Shown here one piece after another: positions 1 to 6,608 of a stretch of DNA of 64,000 nt. The stretch comes from JAFGGT01 sp036733165 (GTDB lineage Archaea; Methanobacteriota_B; Thermococci; Methanofastidiosales; NM3): contig DAINBB010000002.1 in assembly GCA_036733165.1 (NCBI GenBank), forward strand, positions 1-64,000. The letters are read 5' to 3'. Each line of letters opens with the position of its first letter. Within the stretch, counting starts at the first letter, position 1. The notes beneath the pieces are model-generated. The model was given only the letters and a program-made list of their open reading frames with translations. It was not told the DNA's origin and made no database searches. Made by a program: the position numbers and the translations under genes.

Positions 1-170
1 AATATGAATACAAAGAAGAGAAAGACGGCGAAGGCCGTGGCCGCGTTGATGGTTCTCTTTATGTCGCCCTCCTGCATATTTCTGATGTATGACACGAATA
101 GAGGAATATTTCCCAAAGGGTCAAGTATCCAAAAGAGGGCAAATGTTCCTTTGAGGATGGTCTCTATCAC
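1..170 (-). CDS. MarC-family membrane protein, N-terminal part (runs off the window edge)
   Basis: Translating the minus strand from a GTG at 170 gives 56 residues beginning VIETILKGTFALFWILDPLG and continuing NIPLFVSYI, the typical first helix of MarC/UPF0056 integral membrane proteins (the ALF..LDPLGNIPLF pattern). The start lies one base after the stop of the MarC gene at 172-759, and the end of that gene supplies a GGTGGTAAG ribosome binding site. It is therefore a second, tandem MarC paralogue in the same operon. The function of MarC proteins is not established; they were once linked wrongly to multiple antibiotic resistance. The rest of the gene is outside the window. Confidence 0.8.
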   Translation of the reverse strand, partial: MIETILKGTFALFWILDPLGNIPLFVSYIRNMQEGDIKRTINAATAFAVFLFFVFI

Positions 171-171
171 C

Positions 172-759
172 TTACCACCCTATCAGTAGTATTCCGTTGA
201 TGATCAGGGATATGGCTATGGCCGAGTAGAACAGGGCGGAAAGTCTGCTCCATGCATTGAGGCCGTTGGCGCCCAGGGTAACGATTATCCACTTGTAACT
301 TTCCAAAAACACCTTGGAAAGCAACATGATGATCACAAGGGAGGAGAGGACCATCACCTTGCCGTAGGTGCCCTCAAGTACAATGGCGGTCGATATGGCC
401 CCCGGCCCCGCAAGAAGTGGTATGGACATGGGGACTATCGAGGTGCTGTCAAATATCACGTTCCTGGTGATCGGCGGATCTCCGGAAAGCATGCCTAGGG
501 ATATGTACAGCAGCAATATTCCGCAAGCTATCATGAAAGAATATGTGGAAATTCCAAGTACGTTGAGAAATGGCCTGCCCAAGAGTATGAATATTGCCAT
601 TATGATGAAGGCCGAGACTATCGTTTTGTTTGAGAAGCTATTGGCCTCCTTCTTTGGAAGATTCTTGACAACGTCTGCATAGTTCGGTATGATCGCTAGA
701 GGATTTATGATTATGAGCAACGGGACCAATGCCTTGATGAACTCTGAAATTTCTAACAC
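172..759 (-). CDS. MarC-family integral membrane protein
   Basis: This 195-residue protein is almost wholly hydrophobic, with about six membrane helices. It begins VLEISEFIKALVPLLIIINP and continues LAIIPNYADVV, the MarC/UPF0056 signature of a helix ending in a N-P-L-A/G-x-I-P motif. I chose the GTG at 759 because AGAGGTTG lies a few bases upstream and because family members start there. A longer reading frame to 789 would overlap the preceding gene and add an atypical leader. It is the penultimate gene of the dNTP operon and is followed at 170 by a second MarC gene. The biochemical role of the family is unknown, so any link to nucleotide metabolism is only by position. Confidence 0.85.
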   Translation of the reverse strand: MLEISEFIKALVPLLIIINPLAIIPNYADVVKNLPKKEANSFSNKTIVSAFIIMAIFILLGRPFLNVLGISTYSFMIACGILLLYISLGMLSGDPPITRNVIFDSTSIVPMSIPLLAGPGAISTAIVLEGTYGKVMVLSSLVIIMLLSKVFLESYKWIIVTLGANGLNAWSRLSALFYSAIAISLIINGILLIGW

Positions 760-769
760 GTTACAACCT

Positions 770-988
770 CTATCCCTGATGGACCACATGCTTTTCCAAA
801 GCGTTGAGCAATATTTGGAAATCCGTCCTTTCCGTGGAACTGGAATTTTCTATCCTCGACCTCACCTTGTCCAGTAACGCCCCGGTTCCAAGATCAAGGG
901 TGTTTTCCATGAATGACCTAATGGCCTGGGCATCGTCCAAATATGGTCTTATGGAAATATATATCTCATCCATTGCTGCCTTCTCCAT
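770..988 (-). CDS. Hypothetical small protein in the dNTP operon
   Basis: This is a 72-residue protein whose ATG (988) directly abuts the TAG stop of nrdG (989-991), so translation is probably coupled. The sequence predicts a beta strand (EIYISIRPYL) followed by helices rich in charged residues; it has no cysteines, signal peptide or membrane segment. I do not recognise the family. Its place between the ribonucleotide reductase activase and the two MarC genes, and its tight packing, argue that it is a real gene. A start at the second Met (973), giving MDEIYIS, is also possible. Confidence 0.65.
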   Translation of the reverse strand: MEKAAMDEIYISIRPYLDDAQAIRSFMENTLDLGTGALLDKVRSRIENSSSTERTDFQILLNALEKHVVHQG

Positions 989-1675
989 CTAATTCCTCCA
1001 TACTGTCCTTACATGTCTCGAACATAGGGACCTCAGATGTTCCATCTCGTCGTCGTTCTGTGGAGGAAGTGCGGAGAATCTCTTGTCCTTGATGTTCTCA
1101 GGGTGGAATCTTTGGAGCACGTAAATGTCCGATCCCTTTATGTATGAGCATATCTCCTCAAGGTCCTCCGGGCAGACCAGGCCAGGCACTACGGTGGTCC
1201 TCATCTCATAGTCGTCGAACTCCATTATCAATCTTATGCTTTCCATTATGTCATCAGTGTTTACTTCCGCCCCTGCAGTCTCTGAATATTTCCCAAAGGA
1301 GTTCTTCACATCCAGTGAAATGTGGTCAAAGAGGTTTTGGTCCAGAAGCTTCCTGATCACGTCGGGTCTAGTGCCGTTTGTGTCAAGTTTCACTTTGAGA
1401 CCCATAGACCTTATCTCCTCCGCGAGGTCTGCAAGGCCGCTGTAGCATGTCGGCTCCCCCCCTGTGATCACCACGCCGTCAATCCATGAGGATGATGACC
1501 TTATCTTCTCCATGACTGCATCGGTGTCCAAGTCCTCTAGCTCGCTTGGATTCGTGGCAAGGTCCCAGTTGTGGCAGAATGGACAGCGGAGATTGCATCC
1601 ACCGATGAACACCACGGACGATACCTTTCCGTCCCAATCGATGAGCGACATGTCGATATAGCTCTTTATCCCCAT
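989..1675 (-). CDS. nrdG: Anaerobic ribonucleotide reductase-activating radical SAM protein
   Basis: This 228-residue radical SAM enzyme carries the CX3CX2C cluster motif at Cys27, Cys31 and Cys34 (GGCNLRCPFCHN) and a GGEPT SAM-binding motif near residue 73. Proteins of this kind use a 4Fe-4S cluster and S-adenosylmethionine to generate the glycyl radical of class III ribonucleotide reductase. The nrdD partner lies upstream in the same operon, which supports that substrate over pyruvate formate-lyase. At 228 residues it is longer than the shortest NrdG proteins but matches the archaeal NrdG2/PflA-like type. The neighbouring dCMP deaminase ends immediately before its ATG, indicating one transcript. 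Confidence 0.93.
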   Translation of the reverse strand: MGIKSYIDMSLIDWDGKVSSVVFIGGCNLRCPFCHNWDLATNPSELEDLDTDAVMEKIRSSSSWIDGVVITGGEPTCYSGLADLAEEIRSMGLKVKLDTNGTRPDVIRKLLDQNLFDHISLDVKNSFGKYSETAGAEVNTDDIMESIRLIMEFDDYEMRTTVVPGLVCPEDLEEICSYIKGSDIYVLQRFHPENIKDKRFSALPPQNDDEMEHLRSLCSRHVRTVWRN

Positions 1676-2122
1676 TCAGACCGCCAATTTCCTGATTTTG
1701 ATGCCGGCCTCGTTCAGGAGTCCCATCTTGGTGTTGTTCTCCATATCATAATCCTTCTGGTAGACTATCTCCCTGATGCCAGAATTGATCAGTATCTTCG
1801 TGCAGGCCATGCATGGGAAATGTGTCGTGTAGAGGGTGGCCCCCTCTGTGGATGTGCCGTGCAATGCGGCCTGGATAATAGCATTCTGCTCGGCATGGAC
1901 ACCACGGCATAGATATGATTTTTCCAAGGATCCAAGATCCGTCCTCAGGCACGTCTTCTCAGTGCAGTGGGAGACGCCCTTTGGAGCCCCGTTGTATCCT
2001 GTGGATATGATGTGCTTGTCCTTTACTATGATGGCCCCAACATGTTGTTTGATGCATGTTGACCTTGATGAGACAAGTGCGGCAATCTTCGAAAAATAGG
2101 TAGGTGCGTCATCTCTTTCCAT
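1676..2122 (-). CDS. Deoxycytidylate (dCMP) deaminase
   Basis: This zinc enzyme of the cytidine/deoxycytidylate deaminase family has 148 residues. The HAE motif (His76, Glu78) supplies one zinc ligand and the proton shuttle, and PCMAC (Cys104, Cys107) supplies the other two ligands. Upstream cysteines and the GYNGAPKG loop are typical of ComEB/dCMP deaminases, which convert dCMP to dUMP. The adjacent thyX gene then makes dTMP, so the order of genes matches the pathway. Its ATG abuts the thyX stop codon at 2123, as expected for an operon. Closely related late-competence ComEB proteins have the same fold, but the context favours dCMP deaminase. Confidence 0.93.
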   Translation of the reverse strand: MERDDAPTYFSKIAALVSSRSTCIKQHVGAIIVKDKHIISTGYNGAPKGVSHCTEKTCLRTDLGSLEKSYLCRGVHAEQNAIIQAALHGTSTEGATLYTTHFPCMACTKILINSGIREIVYQKDYDMENNTKMGLLNEAGIKIRKLAV

Positions 2123-2794
2123 TTATTTCTTCACCTTTATCCTTCCACAAGAAAGATCGCCCTCCGGGCAATGGCCCTCACAAACGCAGGTGGGTCCGGC
2201 CTTCTTGAAGATCCGTGGAGCAACGGCCTTGCATGAGTCAAGCATCCTGTTCGCCACATCCCTTATCTCCCACTGCGCCCTCTCACAGCAACGGAACTTG
2301 AAGAAGTGCCTCAATTCCCTGGCGTTCATGGTCACCACTATGTTTGTGGTGGCCGCATTTGGCAGTATGAATCTGGCATCCTCGTTTGGTATCCCCATCT
2401 GGACAAGCCTCGAATAAGTCCCTTTGATCCTCTCGATCTCTTCAAGGTATACCTTGTTTGCCTCATCGTTCGCCCCAATGGTGGGGGGGACAACGGGATT
2501 CAGATCCTCGATCCTCACATACCTCTGCGATTGCTGTGTGTAGGATGCAACCCTATGTCTTACCAATTGGTGGGTGCATGCCCTTGAGACGCCCTCGACG
2601 GAAAAGGTGAACTTGATGTGCTCTATCACCGACACATGTCCGTAACCTATCACCTTATCGATGATGTCCCCTATCTCTTTTTCTGTGAGGGCCTCGTACG
2701 TCTCAGAGGCGCCCTTGTACCAATATGATGTCAAGGCGGAGGCCGCGCAGACCCTCTCCGGGTCGGGTGTATGAGATATCAGGGACACTTTCAT
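2123..2794 (-). CDS. thyX: Flavin-dependent thymidylate synthase ThyX
   Basis: ThyX uses FAD, NADPH and methylenetetrahydrofolate (or an archaeal analogue) to methylate dUMP. The 223-residue product contains the signature RHR..S...SQRY at about residues 79-92 (RHRVASYTQQSQRY), and the N-terminal half contains the expected GHVSVIEH segment. I place the start at the ATG at 2794 (MKVSLIS), which has GGATGAT upstream. A longer frame begins at 2809 and would overlap the dut gene by 10 bases. The tail has several extra cysteines (CVCEGHCPEG and a further Cys), which could bind a metal or simply be lineage-specific. The neighbours supply dUMP (dut, dCMP deaminase). Confidence 0.95.
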   Translation of the reverse strand: MKVSLISHTPDPERVCAASALTSYWYKGASETYEALTEKEIGDIIDKVIGYGHVSVIEHIKFTFSVEGVSRACTHQLVRHRVASYTQQSQRYVRIEDLNPVVPPTIGANDEANKVYLEEIERIKGTYSRLVQMGIPNEDARFILPNAATTNIVVTMNARELRHFFKFRCCERAQWEIRDVANRMLDSCKAVAPRIFKKAGPTCVCEGHCPEGDLSCGRIKVKK

Positions 2795-2799
2795 ACGGA

Positions 2800-3309
2800 T
2801 CATCCACAATTCTCGTTCTGATAGGTTCCAGAATAACTCTCCGTTTCCGTGTCAAGGTCGAAGAACACGAGCTGCAGCACCCTGGCATTCCTCTTGAGGT
2901 ATATGCCGTTGTCGTTGGACACGTAAAGCAGCGAGGATGACCTTCCCCTATACCCCGCATCCCAGACCCCCGTCCCTATGCTGGCGCCGCACCTCAACAA
3001 AGATGAACGGGTCCTGGCAAGGGCTATGGCGTCCTTCGGTATGGATATCACCTCATTGTAGGTGATCTTGTAGGTGCCCCTTTCCAGAAAGATCCAATCG
3101 CGCTCATCGAAGGGCATCTCCTCCGTGCCGGATATCACCCTCTCCTCGTTGGAAAAGTCAATGTATCCTGGAGATGTCAGCCTCTCGACCTTTTCCAGTG
3201 TCAGGTCAATCCCGTTGTTTGTCACCTGAACGTCAGTATCTATCTGTCTTTCGAGCATGTTGTCATTAGAAATGTAATCCATTATCTTGTTCTTGGAAAA
3301 AGCGCCCAT
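2800..3309 (-). CDS. dut: dUTPase / dCTP deaminase-family protein (probable dUTP diphosphatase)
   Basis: This 169-residue protein belongs to the trimeric dUTPase/dCTP deaminase superfamily. It shows RSSLLRCG (about residues 101-108) and GVWDAGYRG (114-122), the latter matching dUTPase motif III with Asp117 as the likely water-activating residue. The Glu that dCTP deaminases carry just after this motif is not apparent; the segment reads RSSSLLYV. I therefore favour dUTP hydrolysis to dUMP rather than dCTP deamination, as in archaeal dUTPases with the same VWD.GYRG signature. The dUMP product feeds ThyX, encoded next. A dCTP deaminase or bifunctional activity cannot be excluded from sequence alone. 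Confidence 0.85.
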   Translation of the reverse strand: MGAFSKNKIMDYISNDNMLERQIDTDVQVTNNGIDLTLEKVERLTSPGYIDFSNEERVISGTEEMPFDERDWIFLERGTYKITYNEVISIPKDAIALARTRSSLLRCGASIGTGVWDAGYRGRSSSLLYVSNDNGIYLKRNARVLQLVFFDLDTETESYSGTYQNENCG

Positions 3310-3313
3310 GATA

Positions 3314-3571
3314 TCACTCCCCTGACAATAGGTCTTTAATCTTGCCCACGTCCATCAACACATCGGGCCCATAAAGCTCCTCTTCCAGCAACATCGAGGG
3401 CGTCTCAGAGACCATGTTGTTGAGGGCCTCGATCCTACCCTCTGTCGTTGATATGTCTATTATCGCCAATGGCATGTCCATGTCAAGCTCCGCTATGGCG
3501 GCTTCCACGTTCTTGAGGGCCTGTGGGCACCGGGGGCAGTTCTGCGACTTGAAAAAGAGGATTCCCATCAA
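3314..3571 (-). CDS. Glutaredoxin/NrdH-like thioredoxin-fold protein
   Basis: This small thioredoxin-fold protein of 85 residues has a CPRC redox motif at Cys12-Cys15 (SQNCPRCP) and a cis-proline loop (SETPSMLLEE). Its ATG overlaps the nrdD stop by four bases, so the two are probably translationally coupled. By context it is the dithiol reductant partner, or a protein that keeps the NrdD cysteines or zinc site reduced. Class III enzymes classically use formate, but some use thioredoxin or glutaredoxin systems, and this pairing points to that kind. It has no signal peptide, so it should be cytosolic. Confidence 0.82.
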   Translation of the reverse strand: MMGILFFKSQNCPRCPQALKNVEAAIAELDMDMPLAIIDISTTEGRIEALNNMVSETPSMLLEEELYGPDVLMDVGKIKDLLSGE

Positions 3572-5928
3572 ACCACTTCCACTGCCTCGCTCTCATAGAC
3601 GTCTATGTCTACTTCCCTCTCCGCATCAAGGTAGCCGAATCTGCGTCCAGCTATATTGGCGGCGCGGTTGTTGAACTCGGCGAACTTAGAGGGCTGCCAA
3701 TGGGCATGGGAAAGACCAGACCTCTTGTTGCCACTCCTCCATTTCAGTATGGAATCGACAGTGCCTACCGTTGAATAATACCCTGTTATCCTGGATTGGA
3801 CGACAAGTTCCCTCGGTCCGGCCCCGCATTTGCAGTTGGCCACTACGCCCGAATAGGTCGAGTGGCATTTGTTGCACACCGTGATCTCCTTTGTGAAGGC
3901 GAAGTAGCTTGTAAGCGACTTGTCCACTATCCTTTTGGTAAGCTCCCATATGGAATCTGGGTTGGGGTCCTCCTCCCCTAACCAGATATGCAAGAGATTG
4001 GACGATACCAACCCGTGGAAGGGGGCCTCGTTCTTGATCTTGGAGAAGACGTCTATGCCAGAATCCACGTTGCAGTGGGTAAAGTTGTTGTAATATGCGC
4101 TGCCGGAGCGAGGGTCTCCCTGAACAACGGCCTTGTTCCTGAACTTGTTCCAATCGTCCTGAGCAAACTTCCCGGGCATCGTTTCCCCTGGCTGTCTCCA
4201 GATTGCGAAATTGATGCCTGTCTCCTCTGTCAACTGCTTGCAGTGGTCTAGGCACTCTATGAGTATGCGCATGGCGAAATTGTGGGATTCCTTGCTCTCG
4301 TGCAACTGGGAACCCATATGCGCCGTCACGAACTCGTTCATCCCGCAAAATGATAGGAGCACGGACTGTTTGTCAAGGTCAAAGTATGGAGAGTCGTCAA
4401 CGCCTGGCATCTTCGATTGCATGAGGAAAGGCGAGAGGCCCGAAGCGAGGACCTTTCTCATGAAGTCCCTTTTGGCGACCATTGCATACTTGAGAAGATT
4501 CATTCTTTCCCTGATGAGCTCGAAGACGACATCGTCATCTCCGTTGGCAAGGTAGGCTATCCTTGGAAGGTTGAAGGAACCGCATTGCAGTGCCCCCATT
4601 CCAAGCGTGCCCTGCCTAGCAAGTTCGAAGTCTTCGGGGTCGTCCGTCTCGAGCACAAGTGAACAGCACGATGTGCAGGCGACCTCATCATCCTTCACGC
4701 CCTTCACGTTGTACACATATGGACCACCGAACTTCGATATGTACCTCATCAACGGACGGTATACGTGTTCGCATAGATCATCATCCTTGAACCACTTGGG
4801 TTTTATCGCGGTGTCATCCTTCATCCAGTGGAACATGCCTCCGTTGGCGTCCCCCTTTGCGGAGTGGTAGAGATAAGCATGCCAGAACATCAGCACATAA
4901 TCCTTATACTCCGAATAGTCCCCCTGTATCACCTTTCCGCCGGGCAACACTATGTCCGCATCCTCGGTAAGGTACTTCGGGGGCTCGGCAAAGTTTACAA
5001 GTGAGGAGAAAGCGGCCTGGCTGCCCCTGCCTACAAAGACGTGATTCGGTTCATACCTTAGCATCTGGGCGCTCTGAACGATGCCGGCAGGGATGTTGTA
5101 CCCATCTATGTCAACCGTCTCCATGGACCTTTTTGCCTCATCCTCCAGGAAGGGGCCAAGCTCCCAGAAGAGATTTCGGAATCCCTGTCCCCCGTTCCAG
5201 TTCCTGCTCGCGGCACCGAGGAACTCGCACGTATGTCTCACGGCGACATCCAGTCTCTTCGCAGGTTTTGAAACATTTGAGTATTTCCCGTTGCCGTCGA
5301 CCCTCAGCCCTGACCTGAATATGAACCTTCCAGAGTGTTGGTAACAGAAGGGGCGGGCAGGGTAGTCCCTGTCATGTATATAGATATCCTTGTTCATATG
5401 GGCGTATGCCGGATTTCCAATGGGCGTTTCGATGTTATACAGCTTCAGGAGCGAATATTGCTCGTCTATGCAGTCGCCCTTGATCTTGTGTATGAACTCC
5501 TCACAAGGTATCTGGTTTGAATTGTCAAAATCGAATCCAAAGAATAGTTTTTCCACATCGCTGACGGGCATCCCGACAACCGTCAACTTGTCCCTGGTGG
5601 CAAAATCGCCGTCCATAACCGCTATGACACACATCAACTCTCTGATCATCCTAGTCGTGATATACTTTAACTTGCCTTTCAGATAAAGGGACTCCAATAG
5701 GAACAATATGCTTTCCGTGTACCTTTCGGCTTCCTCGATTGGAAGGTCCGCCTCTTCCATGAATATCTTTACGATCTTTGCCGGGTCGAACTTTTCCAGG
5801 TCCTGGTTTATCGTTCTTACCAAAGGTAGTTGATCGATCATCGGATGATGCTTTATATATTCTTCAGTGAGCAGCATCTGCCTCCTTTTTGTTCTAATGC
5901 TAGCGTTCTTGTGTGTCAAACCAATCAC
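3568..5928 (-). CDS. nrdD: Anaerobic (class III) ribonucleoside-triphosphate reductase
   Basis: This 786-residue glycyl radical enzyme reduces ribonucleoside triphosphates to deoxyribonucleotides. Residues about 35-100 resemble an ATP-cone regulatory domain. The core contains NGGQGF, GRGSQAAFSS and the CTSCC region near 418-422. Near the C terminus is a zinc-binding group (Cys685, Cys688, Cys699, Cys701), followed by RITGYYSTVG and the glycyl radical loop GRRFGYLDAE with Gly765. The loop reads RRFGYL, a slight variant of the usual RVxGYL. It leads an operon containing its redoxin, dUTPase, ThyX, dCMP deaminase and NrdG. The start at 5928 is the first in frame; a Met at residue 18 is an alternative. 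Confidence 0.96.
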   Translation of the reverse strand: MIGLTHKNASIRTKRRQMLLTEEYIKHHPMIDQLPLVRTINQDLEKFDPAKIVKIFMEEADLPIEEAERYTESILFLLESLYLKGKLKYITTRMIRELMCVIAVMDGDFATRDKLTVVGMPVSDVEKLFFGFDFDNSNQIPCEEFIHKIKGDCIDEQYSLLKLYNIETPIGNPAYAHMNKDIYIHDRDYPARPFCYQHSGRFIFRSGLRVDGNGKYSNVSKPAKRLDVAVRHTCEFLGAASRNWNGGQGFRNLFWELGPFLEDEAKRSMETVDIDGYNIPAGIVQSAQMLRYEPNHVFVGRGSQAAFSSLVNFAEPPKYLTEDADIVLPGGKVIQGDYSEYKDYVLMFWHAYLYHSAKGDANGGMFHWMKDDTAIKPKWFKDDDLCEHVYRPLMRYISKFGGPYVYNVKGVKDDEVACTSCCSLVLETDDPEDFELARQGTLGMGALQCGSFNLPRIAYLANGDDDVVFELIRERMNLLKYAMVAKRDFMRKVLASGLSPFLMQSKMPGVDDSPYFDLDKQSVLLSFCGMNEFVTAHMGSQLHESKESHNFAMRILIECLDHCKQLTEETGINFAIWRQPGETMPGKFAQDDWNKFRNKAVVQGDPRSGSAYYNNFTHCNVDSGIDVFSKIKNEAPFHGLVSSNLLHIWLGEEDPNPDSIWELTKRIVDKSLTSYFAFTKEITVCNKCHSTYSGVVANCKCGAGPRELVVQSRITGYYSTVGTVDSILKWRSGNKRSGLSHAHWQPSKFAEFNNRAANIAGRRFGYLDAEREVDIDVYESEAVEVV

Positions 5929-5945
5929 CTACTATGTAATGTCAT

Positions 5946-6011
5946 TTCATTGATTCGTTGATAGTAGAACGTATCCGGTTGATTACAAGTGATTCAACGA
6001 AATGCAATGAA
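5946..6011. promoter_or_regulatory. Inverted repeat upstream of nrdD, candidate operator
   Basis: Arms TTCATTG-ATT-CGTTGA (5946-5961) and TCAACGAAATGCAATGAA (5994-6011) are inverted copies, with a two-base difference in the middle. The core TTCGTTGA recurs as TTCAACGAA at 6046-6054 and as ATCGTTGAT at 6104-6112. The first arm begins 18 bases before the nrdD start codon, where a repressor could block transcription. It does not resemble the bacterial NrdR box. Whether it controls the dNTP operon is an inference from position. Confidence 0.5.
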
Positions 6012-6608
6012 AGAGGTATTTTTCTTCATTACACCTAGGATAGGTTTCAACGAATATAGGTATGACGATGCCACAGTATTATGTGTTTAATATAATGGTG
6101 TCCATCGTTGATAAATCTTACTGGATGCATTTTTCCACCTCAAGATAAATGAAGTATTTGATGAAGTTACATCAAACCATATTAGGCCTTTCCCAAAAAT
6201 GACAATTGCCTCGGCGTATGATTTTATTACAATAATAAAGAATCTATTTAGTCTGATAGGAATAGCAAGATATGGGATTTATACCAATAGTCGTAAAATG
6301 GACAGATTAGGAGATGGGACCTTTACATGTCTCTTTCGATATGGACCAGGGAAGGATGAGTCTTGTCCCAAGGCGTCATTTATACCAATATTAATAATAA
6401 ATAATATATTAATACATAAAATTAATAATTCTATTCAAAAATCTACGAAAAAATGAGTATTTATACGTCTAAAAGACTATAATATTTCATAAAATTGATT
6501 TATTGTTATAAAAAAACAGCAATTACAAAAAATTGTAATATATGACTACAAAACATTTTTAAAACAAAACCCTTAAACCTACTTTATACGTATCGAGGAG
6601 GGTATTTT
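6012..6608. other. Long AT-rich intergenic region between nrdD and ppsA
   Basis: About 600 bases without a convincing gene. It holds two more copies of the nrdD upstream motif (6046-6054, 6104-6112). A short GC-richer stretch at about 6298-6385 has complementary TGGGAC and GTCCCA segments, and the phrase ATTTATACCAAT occurs twice (near 6278 and 6380). The last 30 bases contain the ppsA leader with a GAGGAGGG ribosome binding site at 6595-6602. A frame of 85 codons at 6199-6456 ends in low-complexity AT-rich sequence and looks accidental. A small RNA in the GC-richer part is possible but weakly supported. Confidence 0.5.

Noticed and set aside
770..988. Pcc1 subunit of KEOPS
   Set aside because: Length is similar, but the sequence does not show the Pcc1 strand-helix pattern or conserved end.
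5941..6060. NrdR box upstream of nrdD
   Set aside because: The repeated element TTCGTTGA does not match the NrdR consensus, and no nrdR gene is seen.
6199..6456. An 85-codon reading frame between nrdD and ppsA
   Set aside because: No ribosome site, a low-complexity AT-rich second half and no recognisable domain; more likely chance.
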